Positions 27,258 through 36,004 of a stretch of DNA of 64,000 bases are shown here, one piece after another (the first letter of the stretch is position 1; every line of letters starts with the position of its first letter). Source of the DNA: Nitrospinaceae bacterium (lineage in GTDB: Bacteria > Nitrospinota > Nitrospinia > Nitrospinales > JACRGP01); assembly GCA_029261575.1 (NCBI GenBank), contig JAJDBD010000085.1, positions 1 through 64,000 of the forward strand, read 5' to 3'. The notes beneath the pieces are model-generated. The model was not told the DNA's origin. It ran no database searches and worked only from the letters and a program-made list of their open reading frames with translations. Both the position numbers and the translations under genes were made by a program.

Positions 27258-29081
27258 ATGAAAAGTATTTTTTCTCTCAGCGAAAAAATTGAAATTCTCC
27301 CCGTGGTGCATGGGAGCGGAAATTTTACTCGAACGATACGCGGAAAAATTCTCGCCTCCGCCTGCGACTGCCTGGCCGTGAGCCTTCCACCCGAATTTCA
27401 ATCCACGTTGGAAGCGGGTATCCAAAAGCTTCCCTACATCTCGCTAAGTTGCCAGAGGGAGGAGGACGGCTCTATCAATTACGCCCCCATCGATCCCTGC
27501 CAGCCGGTGATTGCCGGCTTGCGGATCGCCGTGCAGGAAGGAATCCACAGGGCTTATATTGATCGAAGCGTCGCCCGTTGGGAAGGCGCCCAGGCTTTTT
27601 TCCCGGACGCTTTTGCCCTCTCCGGCCTGTCGCACGAAAAATACTGCGCCGCCTTGTTGCCCGCCCTGCCCCGGCCTGCGCCGGATAGCCAACAGGATAA
27701 ACGGGTTTGCTGGATGGCCTATCAGCTCCACCAGTTGGAAATAAATCATAAAAAAATACTTTTCATTTGCTCCGTCCTGGACTGGCCCTGGGTGAAGGAA
27801 GCCTATGACGAGCGCCGGAAGTATACCCAGCCGGAAGCGCCCGTCGCCGCGCCGGAACTTTTTGGAGTGGAACCGGATTCTCTGTTTTTTGCCTTGAGCG
27901 AGTTTCCTTACGCCACTTACCTGTTTGAAAAAAGAAGAGAGGAATTGAAGTCCGACCGCGACTTCTCCCTGGACGGAATCAAGGAGATTTTATTAAAAGG
28001 GCGCGATATATTTTTAGACAAGCACAAGAAACGTTTTCACAATCTTTCTTCGCAAACGTTTCAAATCTACCTTCAATACGTGCGTAACCTTTCCTTGATG
28101 GAAAATCGCCTGACTCCGGACTTGTATACGCTGGCGACTACCGCCAAACAAATCGGCGGCGACGCCTTTGCTCTCGCCCTGTTGGAAGCGGCCCGGACCT
28201 ATCCCTATCAGGAACAGGAGTCGGGATTGGAAACCTTGGAGCTTGGAATCGATCAGGCGGTGTTCGGCGACGACCAGGCCGTGGCGATGAAAAACCGCCT
28301 GCTGGAGACCTCCGTTGAGTGGCGCAACCTGAATTTAAAAAAGGAGCCGGAACCCGACAAACAGGAGAAATGGAAGTACACCTGGAATCCTTACGGGCAA
28401 TGCTCTTGGCCTCCGGAGGACGAGGTGATCGAAAGTTTCCATACGCATGTTCGGGAACAATCCAAACTGATATGCAACGACCTGGCGCGACCGGAGAAAT
28501 TCACCTCGTCGGTGAAAGACGGAATCGACATGCGGGAGACCCTGCGGAACTGGCACAAGGGGGATATTTATGTAAAAGAAATTCCTCCCAGCCGGGGCGG
28601 GGTGGAAATCGTCGTTTTTCTTTTCGAGATGGAACCGGACCCCAAACAATATCCCTGGCGGCAAACCTGGTACGCGGAGCACAACGAAGAATCCACGCTT
28701 TGCTTTTATGCGACGGATTATGGGAATAAATTGCAGGGACCTGGGATCGCCCAAGCGGTTTACGGAGGATGCATGATGATTTTTCCGCCTCGCCCGATAC
28801 CCAATATTTGGGACGATCCGAGAATTCACAGAGGCGAGACTTTGGAGGAAAAATTGCTGGAGGCTGCATTTTTTCATTCGCGGGAAAAACGCGTGACCGT
28901 GGTTTCACCCGGCCTTCCCCTCCCTAACTGGCGGCGCCTGGCCCGTCAATTGGGCAAACAGATCATTCACATTCCGCTAAAGCGTTTTTCCAATCAAACT
29001 ATCGAAAAGGTGCGCCGCTTTCACATTCTAAACGGCAAGGAAGTCCGTCTGTTTGCCAACCGGTTCATACAGGATATTTGA
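27258..29081 (+). CDS. Large protein with TraB/DUF5682-like N-terminus, MoxR partner candidate
   Basis: 607 residues, no export signal. The N-terminal part recalls the TraB/EreA-like DUF5682 layout: IEILPVVHGSGNFTRTIRGK with a conserved-looking His18, CDCLAVSLPPEFQ, then YAPIDPCQPVIAGLRIAVQEGIHRAYID and MAYQLHQLEINHKKILFICS. The rest is unrecognised, with a helical middle (220-340) and a C-terminal alpha/beta part (GGVEIVVFLFEMEPD, RVTVVSPGLPLPNWRRL). DUF5682 proteins are known to me as MoxR neighbours, supporting the pairing; the family match is from memory and should be treated as tentative. Confidence 0.7.
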   Translation: MKSIFSLSEKIEILPVVHGSGNFTRTIRGKILASACDCLAVSLPPEFQSTLEAGIQKLPYISLSCQREEDGSINYAPIDPCQPVIAGLRIAVQEGIHRAYIDRSVARWEGAQAFFPDAFALSGLSHEKYCAALLPALPRPAPDSQQDKRVCWMAYQLHQLEINHKKILFICSVLDWPWVKEAYDERRKYTQPEAPVAAPELFGVEPDSLFFALSEFPYATYLFEKRREELKSDRDFSLDGIKEILLKGRDIFLDKHKKRFHNLSSQTFQIYLQYVRNLSLMENRLTPDLYTLATTAKQIGGDAFALALLEAARTYPYQEQESGLETLELGIDQAVFGDDQAVAMKNRLLETSVEWRNLNLKKEPEPDKQEKWKYTWNPYGQCSWPPEDEVIESFHTHVREQSKLICNDLARPEKFTSSVKDGIDMRETLRNWHKGDIYVKEIPPSRGGVEIVVFLFEMEPDPKQYPWRQTWYAEHNEESTLCFYATDYGNKLQGPGIAQAVYGGCMMIFPPRPIPNIWDDPRIHRGETLEEKLLEAAFFHSREKRVTVVSPGLPLPNWRRLARQLGKQIIHIPLKRFSNQTIEKVRRFHILNGKEVRLFANRFIQDI

Positions 29082-29101
29082 GCTCCGCCAAGAGCCGTAG
29101 A

Positions 29102-30967
29102 TCATTTCTTCTCGGGAAAAAGTTTTTCCAGCCGGGCGCGGCACCGGGAATCCCTGGACAACGCCGTCATTAATTTTTCATTGACGTGAAAATTTGGGAT
29201 GATGATTTTGTTTAAATAATGCATGAAGGCGGCAGAACAGCTTTTAACATCGTGAAATTCGTTGTAGACGGACAGGATGTTTGTCATGTTGACGACGCTC
29301 ACCGCGTCTTTTTTTTCATAGCCCACAAATAACTGCATGGCCAGATCGTAAAACAACTGGCAAAGCTCGTCCAAAGCCCCCTTGAGGAAAATAAACTTGT
29401 TAACGTTTTCTGCCAGAGAGGCGTGGCCAGAATTTAAAACCGTCAAATTCTTTTTGGCCGCTTCCAGCCGGGGCGTAATTTCCTTCCATATTTCCGGATT
29501 CCGTAGACGTTTTTCCAGCTTGTCGCGAGTCACTTTCTCGGAAATCGTATTTTGGAAATTGGCTAAAATCTGGGCCGCCAGTTTGACCCTTTCCGGATAG
29601 GATTTTCGTTGGTTTTCCTCGATTTCCTTATCGCAATTTTTCATCAACCCCAAAAAGGCTTTTTTATCGACAGGCTGGTCCAACTGGACTTTATTGGTGA
29701 ATTGGCCTATTTGCTGAAACAGAATTTGCCGGGTTTCATGGGGATACCAAAAATTAATTTCCTGAACGACTATATTGATTCTCTCCAAAATATTCCGCCC
29801 ATAACTTTTTTCCAGGTGAGGGGTTATGTGCAGGGTGATATCGTCCGCGTCTTTTTCCAAGACTGCGACGTTGAAATCTCCTTTGGAGATTTTTTCCACA
29901 ACAAAATCTATTCGACGGAAAGCGATGGTTTTCTCGTCCATATGCTTTTTTAATTCATTCAGCAATTCATCAATTTTATCTTTTTCATTGGCGAGCCTGG
30001 CTTCCAAAGCCTCGCGCATACGATTAAATTCCACAAGGTTGTAAAAAATCAGGAGTTTTTGCGATCTCCCAAAATCGTCAAAAAGTTCCTTGGCTTTTTT
30101 ATACTCCTTCCGGTAGGAGTATTTCCTGCCGACCACTTTAATCATCGATCCAAGAAGCGTATTAAAATAAAAAATATCATTGGCCCTGGAAATGCGGGCA
30201 TATTCGTCCATGGTTAAACTGGGAATCAACGCCTCGATATCGGGTTCGTGACGTTTTTCAATTAAAAGTGGATGAATGGCGGCGCCAATTTCCTTGAGGC
30301 ATTGGCTGATGAGCCTGTAATCTTCGGTGTGATTTTCATAAAACTGGTACCTTGAAAACAGCTTGTTTTCGGTTCTCAACTGGTTGTAACCGGAAACATT
30401 TCCCTCGTCGCCCTCGTAGCCGAATAAAAACTCGTGAAAGGAAATTTCATACTCCCTGAACTTCGCTAAAAGCTTTTCCAACTCGGGCATGATAGAAACG
30501 GCGACGTTGTCAACCCTTCCATAATGATTTTCCAGAAACTCAATTTCATGCTGAATGTTTGGAAAAATAAAATTTATGAGGCCCGCAACGGTTTCCAAAC
30601 TTTTAAAAATTTCCTGTTTATATAAATCCAGTTTGGTGGCATATTGTTCTTCCGCCATTGCGGCAATTTCGTTCTTTGTTTTTTGAATCCAGCCGTCGAT
30701 TTTAAGAAGCGTTTCCAAACGTTCCTGAAATATTTTATCGTCGGGTTTGAATTTTTCGGGATAGCTTTTTATGATTACAGGAATGGATAAGACTTCTTTT
30801 CGACAAGTTTCCACCCTGGATAAAAGCCGGGATTTTTCTTCTTCGGGGGCGCGATGGTCGGATTCAATGGAATCGGATTCCTTGATTTTTTCCAACAGCA
30901 AACCAAACTGGTTTTCCAGTGCGGTGAAGGCTTCTTCAAACTGAGTGATTTTATCCGCGTCGATCAT
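29102..30967 (-). CDS. Unknown large helical cytoplasmic protein, 621 residues
   Basis: Not recognised. No signal peptide or membrane helix. Almost all helix-forming sequence with Glu/Lys/Leu heptad character (FEEAFTALENQFGLLLEKIKE, MREALEARLANEKDKIDELL) and scattered aromatic residues; no nucleotide-binding or catalytic motif seen. It resembles large scaffolding or response proteins in composition only. It converges with the DUF5682-like gene (20-base gap), so it is not in that operon. Confidence 0.8.
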   Translation of the reverse strand: MIDADKITQFEEAFTALENQFGLLLEKIKESDSIESDHRAPEEEKSRLLSRVETCRKEVLSIPVIIKSYPEKFKPDDKIFQERLETLLKIDGWIQKTKNEIAAMAEEQYATKLDLYKQEIFKSLETVAGLINFIFPNIQHEIEFLENHYGRVDNVAVSIMPELEKLLAKFREYEISFHEFLFGYEGDEGNVSGYNQLRTENKLFSRYQFYENHTEDYRLISQCLKEIGAAIHPLLIEKRHEPDIEALIPSLTMDEYARISRANDIFYFNTLLGSMIKVVGRKYSYRKEYKKAKELFDDFGRSQKLLIFYNLVEFNRMREALEARLANEKDKIDELLNELKKHMDEKTIAFRRIDFVVEKISKGDFNVAVLEKDADDITLHITPHLEKSYGRNILERINIVVQEINFWYPHETRQILFQQIGQFTNKVQLDQPVDKKAFLGLMKNCDKEIEENQRKSYPERVKLAAQILANFQNTISEKVTRDKLEKRLRNPEIWKEITPRLEAAKKNLTVLNSGHASLAENVNKFIFLKGALDELCQLFYDLAMQLFVGYEKKDAVSVVNMTNILSVYNEFHDVKSCSAAFMHYLNKIIIPNFHVNEKLMTALSRDSRCRARLEKLFPEKK

Positions 30968-31066
30968 CCGGCAAACCGTTTTTTATTTTAGATACTTACG
31001 ATTTTAACGCATCCGCCCCACTTGAGGCGTCAAGATTTTGAAAATATTACAGGAAATGGCAATTTA

Positions 31067-31264
31067 ATGAAAAAAGTATTTCGCTTTTTATTAAAATTTG
31101 AAGCCGCTGACGGCGTCACCCATATTGCCGAGTTCGGAACCTTGGAAGATTGCCGAAGCTTCCAAAAAGAACTCGATTCCGAAAACCTCCCCAACAAACT
31201 GGTGAACGTCAAGGAATTAAAAGCCGCCCTGTACAATAAAATCAACTATATTGATTTGAGATGA
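31067..31264 (+). CDS. Small hypothetical protein, 65 residues
   Basis: The likely start is ATG 31067 (KKVFRFLLKFEAADGV), preceded by AGGAAA; the track start at 31022 adds residues of no coding character. The sequence suggests a small alpha/beta unit: strand FRFLLKFEA, strand THIAEFGT, helix LEDCRSFQKELDSE, strand, helix LKAALYNK. Function unknown. It precedes murJ on the same strand with an 82-base gap. Confidence 0.6.
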   Translation: MKKVFRFLLKFEAADGVTHIAEFGTLEDCRSFQKELDSENLPNKLVNVKELKAALYNKINYIDLR

Positions 31265-31346
31265 ACGCTATTTTGAAACGCTCCATGCCGCAATGGGAAC
31301 AAGAATGGTGAATTTAGAGAACGTCTTCCACGCGTCCTGCCGTTGA

Positions 31347-32939
31347 ATGGAAAGCCATAAAAATGTAAGCCGCGCCGCCGGAACCGTAGGCGGCATGACA
31401 CTTGTCTCCCGCCTGTTCGGATTCCTTCGCGACGCCGTGATTGCCATGATGTACGGAGCGTCGTCTTCCGCAGACGCTTTTTTTGTCGCCTTTCGCATCC
31501 CCAATCTGCAACGTCGGCTTTTAGGCGAGGGCGCGATAGGCTCCGCTTTCATCCCCGTATTCAGCCAGTACCTGGGCGAAAAATCGGAAAAGGAAGCTTG
31601 GAATCTTGCCGCCTCCCTGTTCAATATCCTCGTCCTTTTTCTGACCGCAACCACAGCGTTGATTTATTTTTTCGCCCCGTGGGTGATCGCTGTTTTTGCC
31701 CCGGGATTTTTGGACCAACCGGACAAATTCGACTTGGCCGTTCAGCTCACCCGCTGGATGTCGCCGTTTTTAATTTGTATCGGATTGGCGGCGTTTTGCA
31801 TGGGCGTCCTGAACAGTTTTAAAGTCTTCGCCCTTTCCGCCGCAGCGCCGACGATATTAAATATTTCCATGATTTTAGCGGCCTTGTTTCTGACGCCTTA
31901 TTTTGACGAACCCATCCTGGCCCTTGCCGTCGGGGTTTTAATAGGCGGATGCATCCAATTCGCCGTTCAATTCTGGGCCGTGTTAAAAAAAGGATTTCGG
32001 TTTGTTTCCGGATTCAACTGGAGAAACCCCGGTATCGTCAGAATCGGGAAACTGATTCTGCCCGCAATTTTTGGCCTGGCTGTGTACGAAGTCAACATCA
32101 TGGTCGACACTTTACTGGCCTCCCTTCTAGCCGAAGGTTCTATTTCTTACCTCTATTACGCCAACCGCCTGGTCCAACTGCCCATGGGAGTTTTTGCCGT
32201 CGCCCTGAGCGTGGCGATACTCCCCACCCTATCCGATCAAGCGGCGAAAAATAATTTTTCGGAACTGATCCAGACGCTTAATTTCGGAATCCGTCTGATA
32301 TTATTCATCACCATCCCCTCCATGGCGGGCCTGGTAATATTGCGCTTTCCCATCGTCAACGCCCTGTGGGAGAGAGGCGAGTTCGACCGCGCCACCACCG
32401 ATGGAACGGCCTTCGCCCTGCTGTTTTATTCTCTGGGGTTGTGCGCGTTTGCCGGAATCAAAGTCGTGGTCGCCGCTTTTTATTCGCTTCAGGACACAAA
32501 AACTCCGGCCAGAATCGGGATCTACGCGATGCTATTGAACATCGTCTTTTGCCTGCTTCTGATGGGACCGCTGGCGCATGGCGGATTGGCGCTGGCAACC
32601 ACCCTATCCTCCTTGTTCAACGTCGGCGCGCTGGTCTTTATCCTGAAAAAAAGATTCGGCCTGATAGGCGGAAAAAAGATCGTCGCTTCTATAGGAAAGA
32701 CCTCGCTTTCCACATTGCTTATGGGCGCCGCCGTGTACTTTTTTAACGACGCCTTTTATAATCCAGACGCCGTTCTTCTCGTTAAATTGACCGTCTTGGC
32801 GGCAACGATATTTTTAGGCGTTGGTTTATTCCTGGCGATTTCGTCGCTCCTTAAAAACGAAGAACTGACATTTCTCAAAAAAATGTTTCGCGAAAGAAAA
32901 TCCGCCGACCCTGCCCTTCAGAATGATTACAACGATTAG
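31347..32939 (+). CDS. murJ: Lipid II flippase MurJ
   Basis: Flips undecaprenyl-linked peptidoglycan precursor across the inner membrane. 530 residues with about 14 membrane helices of the MOP superfamily. Family hallmarks: GMTLVSRLFGFLRDAVIAMMYG at the N-terminus, PNLQRRLLGEGAIGSAFIPVFS after helix 1, WMSPFLICIGLAAFCMGVLNS, and WERGEFDRATTDGTAFALLFYSLGL later. ATG start at 31347, just after the overlapping-frame ATG-rich leader. Confidence 0.96.
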   Translation: MESHKNVSRAAGTVGGMTLVSRLFGFLRDAVIAMMYGASSSADAFFVAFRIPNLQRRLLGEGAIGSAFIPVFSQYLGEKSEKEAWNLAASLFNILVLFLTATTALIYFFAPWVIAVFAPGFLDQPDKFDLAVQLTRWMSPFLICIGLAAFCMGVLNSFKVFALSAAAPTILNISMILAALFLTPYFDEPILALAVGVLIGGCIQFAVQFWAVLKKGFRFVSGFNWRNPGIVRIGKLILPAIFGLAVYEVNIMVDTLLASLLAEGSISYLYYANRLVQLPMGVFAVALSVAILPTLSDQAAKNNFSELIQTLNFGIRLILFITIPSMAGLVILRFPIVNALWERGEFDRATTDGTAFALLFYSLGLCAFAGIKVVVAAFYSLQDTKTPARIGIYAMLLNIVFCLLLMGPLAHGGLALATTLSSLFNVGALVFILKKRFGLIGGKKIVASIGKTSLSTLLMGAAVYFFNDAFYNPDAVLLVKLTVLAATIFLGVGLFLAISSLLKNEELTFLKKMFRERKSADPALQNDYND

Positions 32940-33022
32940 ATTTGACGCCGAACCGGGCAACGATTAACGTAAGGCCGTTTTAGCTTTTATAAACGCCGTT
33001 AATTTTTCCAAGAGATAAAACT

Positions 33023-33637
33023 ATGATATTGGCTTGTTTGGATTTGGAGGGAGTGCTGGTTCCCGAAATATGGATCGCCTTTGCCGAGAAAACCGGGATC
33101 GAAAAATTGCGCCTGACCACCCGTGATATTCCCGACTACGACGAATTGATGAAAGGCCGGCTGAAAATTCTGGACGAAAATAATCTGAAGTTGGACGATA
33201 TCCAAGAGGTGATTCGCGGCATTTCTCCGCTGGAGGGAGCGCGGGAATTTCTCGATTGGTTGCGAACCGAATATCAGGCGATTATTCTCTCCGACACCTT
33301 TTATGAATTTGCCGGTCCGTTAATGGCTCAGCTTGGATACCCCACTCTGTTTTGCAATTTCCTGGAAGTCGGCAAAAACGGCGCGATTAAAAACTATCGC
33401 CTGCGGCAATCCGACGGCAAAACCAAAGCGGTGCGGGCTTTCAAGAATCTGAATTTTAAAACGGTCGCGGCGGGCGATTCTTATAACGACACGGGGATGC
33501 TTCAAGAAGCCGACGACGGCATTTTTTTCCGGCCGCCCGAAAGCATTGTCGAGGAGTTTCCTCAATTCCAGGTGACCAGAACCTTCCCCGAGCTTCGCGA
33601 AGCTTTCCTCAACAGCAAAAAAACGATTTTAGCCTAA
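33023..33637 (+). CDS. thrH: ThrH: phosphoserine phosphatase / homoserine phosphotransferase
   Basis: HAD-family enzyme of 204 residues that moves phosphate from phosphoserine to homoserine in the Pseudomonas protein. The catalytic loop is CLDLEGVLVPEIW (Asp7, Glu9, the ThrH-specific DxEG form), followed by LSDTFYEF (motif II) and AAGDSYNDTGML (motif IV). The N-terminal 50 residues read almost like Pseudomonas ThrH as I remember it, including AFAEKTGI and TTRDIPDYD, so I am confident of the subfamily. It could serve serine or threonine synthesis. No thr or ser genes are adjacent. Confidence 0.95.
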   Translation: MILACLDLEGVLVPEIWIAFAEKTGIEKLRLTTRDIPDYDELMKGRLKILDENNLKLDDIQEVIRGISPLEGAREFLDWLRTEYQAIILSDTFYEFAGPLMAQLGYPTLFCNFLEVGKNGAIKNYRLRQSDGKTKAVRAFKNLNFKTVAAGDSYNDTGMLQEADDGIFFRPPESIVEEFPQFQVTRTFPELREAFLNSKKTILA

Positions 33638-33684
33638 CAATTTGTTAGAGCCTCTAGTCATTCGATATTTTAAACCAGGGACTT

Positions 33685-33709
33685 GCGACCCTTATTTCAT
33701 AAGGGCCGC
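33685..33709. terminator. Hairpin between convergent thrH and SH3-protein genes
   Basis: CCCTTAT-TTC-ATAAGGG, extended by GCG/CGC with one mismatch. A T run follows about 16 bases further on. Its place between two converging genes fits a bidirectional terminator, but the lack of an adjacent T tract weakens this. Confidence 0.45.
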
Positions 33710-33740
33710 TCGTGCCCGTGAAAGCTTTTTTAAAGTCCGC

Positions 33741-34253
33741 TCATTTAACCCTGGCGGTTAAAAGCGAGCTGTAAACCCAACCGGTTTTGTCCTTATACTT
33801 GATCTTTGACCAATTGTTGACGGTCTCCAATACTTTCACTTCCGACCCCTTTTTTATAGCCTGCACAATCTTGCTTTCCATGCTTCCTCTATCGCGAAGA
33901 TTGGCCCAGTCCACATTGATAAAATGGCGGACCTCGAAATCTTCATCCTGAGACAGGGTTTGGGCAGGATTTTGAGTCGGCGGGGTGGAGCTTCCTTTAA
34001 AATAGCCCGCGAGATCGACGTCCATCTCGTAAACCACCAGGGCGGAAAATAGCAGGACCAAAACAAAAATTCTGGCGGTGGTCTGCCCCCCGGTCAATTC
34101 GACCTCCGGGTGTTCCTCCGGCAAAACCGGCGGCCCGCAGTTTGGGCAAAAAATGGCCTTTGGAGGCACCGGCTCCCCGCAGGCCGTGCAGTCGACGGAG
34201 TTTCGCGGCTGGGACTCTAACAAGCGTATGTGACTGGCTTTTTCGGGCGTCAT
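33741..34253 (-). CDS. Zinc-ribbon, single-pass membrane, SH3-domain protein
   Basis: 170 residues: an N-terminal zinc ribbon (CTACGEPVPPKAIFCPNCG, two CxxC knuckles), a membrane helix (ARIFVLVLLFSALVVYEM), a linker, and a C-terminal bacterial SH3 domain (NLRDRGSMESKIVQAIKKGSEVKVLE ... WSKIKYKDKTGWVYSSLL). With the ribbon inside, the SH3 domain would face the periplasm and could bind peptidoglycan. It starts directly after the carboxypeptidase stop codon, so the two are co-transcribed. Confidence 0.88.
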   Translation of the reverse strand: MTPEKASHIRLLESQPRNSVDCTACGEPVPPKAIFCPNCGPPVLPEEHPEVELTGGQTTARIFVLVLLFSALVVYEMDVDLAGYFKGSSTPPTQNPAQTLSQDEDFEVRHFINVDWANLRDRGSMESKIVQAIKKGSEVKVLETVNNWSKIKYKDKTGWVYSSLLTARVK

Positions 34254-35780
34254 TTAATTCAGATTCTGCAAGCGATAAATCGCTCCATATTTTTTTCTTA
34301 AATATTCCATAAACTGATTGGGATCCAGGGCGCTCCCCGTGACCCTTTGAACCAATTCCCCGGTGGAATGCAAACGGCCCTGGGAATGTATGTTTTTATT
34401 CAGCCAGGATTTTATTTCCTGAAAGTTACCGCTCTCAATCCACTGGTCCAACTTCGGCGCGGATTTTCTGAGCGCATTATAAAACTGACAGGCATACATG
34501 GCCCCCAGCGAATAGGAAGGGAAATAACCGAAAGCCCCGCCGCTCCAATGCACGTCCTGCAAAACGCCCTCGGTATCGTTGGGCGGGCGGACGCCCAGAT
34601 ACTCTTCCATTTTGTCGTTCCAGATTGCCGGTAAATCGCAAACCTTCATTGATCCGTCAAACAGCCCCTTTTCGATTTCATACCTCAAAATAACGTGCAA
34701 TGGATAGGTCGTTTCGTCCGCCTCCACACGGATTAACGAGGGGCGGCTGACATTGATCGCCTCGTAAAATTGATCCAAACCAACGTTTTTTAAGTTTTCA
34801 GGAAACGTTGCGGCGAACAGGTTCAGGTAATGACTGCAGAAACTTTTGCTTTGCGCGATCATTCTTTCCCAGAACAAGGATTGGGATTCGTGGATCCCCA
34901 TGGTCATGGATTCGCCGGAAGGCAGGTCGCCCTCTTCCAGCCGCCGCCCCTGCTCGTATAAACCATGACCGGTTTCGTGAATCACCGCGTATAAAGATTC
35001 CGCGAAATTATCCCGCCGGTAGCGGGTGGTGATGCGAACGTCGGTGGCGTGCCCGCCGCCGCAAAAAGGATGCACCGAAACGTCCATCCTTCCTTTGTCA
35101 AACTGGAAACCAATGTCCCGGCTGATGGTTCGTCCAAGTTCTTCCTGTTTATCGATAGGAAAATCGCCGTTCAAAAATGAATCGTCGGGTTGATAATCGC
35201 TTTCCTGAATGGCCTGGATCAAGGGAACCAAATCGGCTTTCAACGTTTTAAAAACCGGATCGATTTGATCCATGGAAGCTCCGCGCTCGTAAACGTCGAT
35301 GTTGACGTCGTACGGAGCTTTATGGGAATCGATGTGGTCGGCCCATTTTTTTTTGAGTTCCACGAATTTCTCGATCACGGGAGCAAAATCAGAAAACCTG
35401 TTTTGTTCCCTGGCTTTTATCCAAACGTGATGACCGCGCGACTCCAACTCGCTTATCTCCTCGACCAGTTCCTTTGGGACTTTGGTTTCCATATCGAAAT
35501 CACGTTTAGCCTCGCGAAGGTTGCACCTTTGAATGGCGTCGAAGTCGTCGGGATCGGCGGAGTGGAGAGCGTCGATTAAGCGCCCCAATTCGGGGTCCGT
35601 GGACTTTTCATGAATCACCCCGGCCAAGGCGGCCATTTGTTTGGAACGGGCGACATACCCTCCCTCGGGCAAAATAACCTCCTGATCCCAATGCAAAATC
35701 CCCCTCACCCCGCCCAGTCGGGAAATTTCTTCCAACCGTTTGACCAGTTGGTCATAGTTATTTTTTGTTTGATCGTTCAT
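34254..35780 (-). CDS. Carboxypeptidase Taq (M32 metallocarboxypeptidase)
   Basis: Cytoplasmic zinc or cobalt carboxypeptidase, 508 residues, the usual family length. The metal site HETGH is at His268/Glu269/His272 (VIHETGHGLYEQG). Other M32 blocks are GILHWDQEVILPEGG near the N-terminus, HPFCGGGHATDVRITTRY, GIHESQSLFWERM and GAFGYFPSYSLGAMYA. Likely role: peptide turnover. It shares a transcript with the SH3 protein. Confidence 0.96.
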   Translation of the reverse strand: MNDQTKNNYDQLVKRLEEISRLGGVRGILHWDQEVILPEGGYVARSKQMAALAGVIHEKSTDPELGRLIDALHSADPDDFDAIQRCNLREAKRDFDMETKVPKELVEEISELESRGHHVWIKAREQNRFSDFAPVIEKFVELKKKWADHIDSHKAPYDVNIDVYERGASMDQIDPVFKTLKADLVPLIQAIQESDYQPDDSFLNGDFPIDKQEELGRTISRDIGFQFDKGRMDVSVHPFCGGGHATDVRITTRYRRDNFAESLYAVIHETGHGLYEQGRRLEEGDLPSGESMTMGIHESQSLFWERMIAQSKSFCSHYLNLFAATFPENLKNVGLDQFYEAINVSRPSLIRVEADETTYPLHVILRYEIEKGLFDGSMKVCDLPAIWNDKMEEYLGVRPPNDTEGVLQDVHWSGGAFGYFPSYSLGAMYACQFYNALRKSAPKLDQWIESGNFQEIKSWLNKNIHSQGRLHSTGELVQRVTGSALDPNQFMEYLRKKYGAIYRLQNLN

Positions 35781-35875
35781 AAATCCTTTCGATGAAAAAA
35801 ATCATTTTAGCGGTTATTTTAAATGTCCCAAAATTTATTTCCCTGCAATTTAAACTATTTTTATGATTTTGCTCG

Positions 35876-35904
35876 TTGACTTTTTAACATCAAAACAGTA
35901 TTAT
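35876..35904 (+). promoter_or_regulatory. Sigma70-type promoter for the FTR1 operon
   Basis: TTGACT, a 17-base spacer, and TATTAT. The Fur box begins two bases after the -10 hexamer, covering the expected transcription start, a standard repression geometry. The ATG is about 100 bases downstream. Confidence 0.75.
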
Positions 35905-35905
35905 T

Positions 35906-35924
35906 GATAACAATTCTCATTATT
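35906..35924 (+). promoter_or_regulatory. Fur box upstream of the FTR1-cytochrome gene
   Basis: GATAACAATTCTCATTATT matches the 19-base Fur consensus GATAATGATAATCATTATC at 14 positions. It overlaps the predicted start of transcription, so iron-loaded Fur should block initiation. A Fur-family gene is present at 60256. Confidence 0.75.
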
Positions 35925-36004
35925 AAAAAATCAGTTCAAGCTGTTTTAATAGCAATTTTAATCCGGCTTTGGCCTTTCCTTTCAACTATTTTGCAAGTGG
36001 ATAT

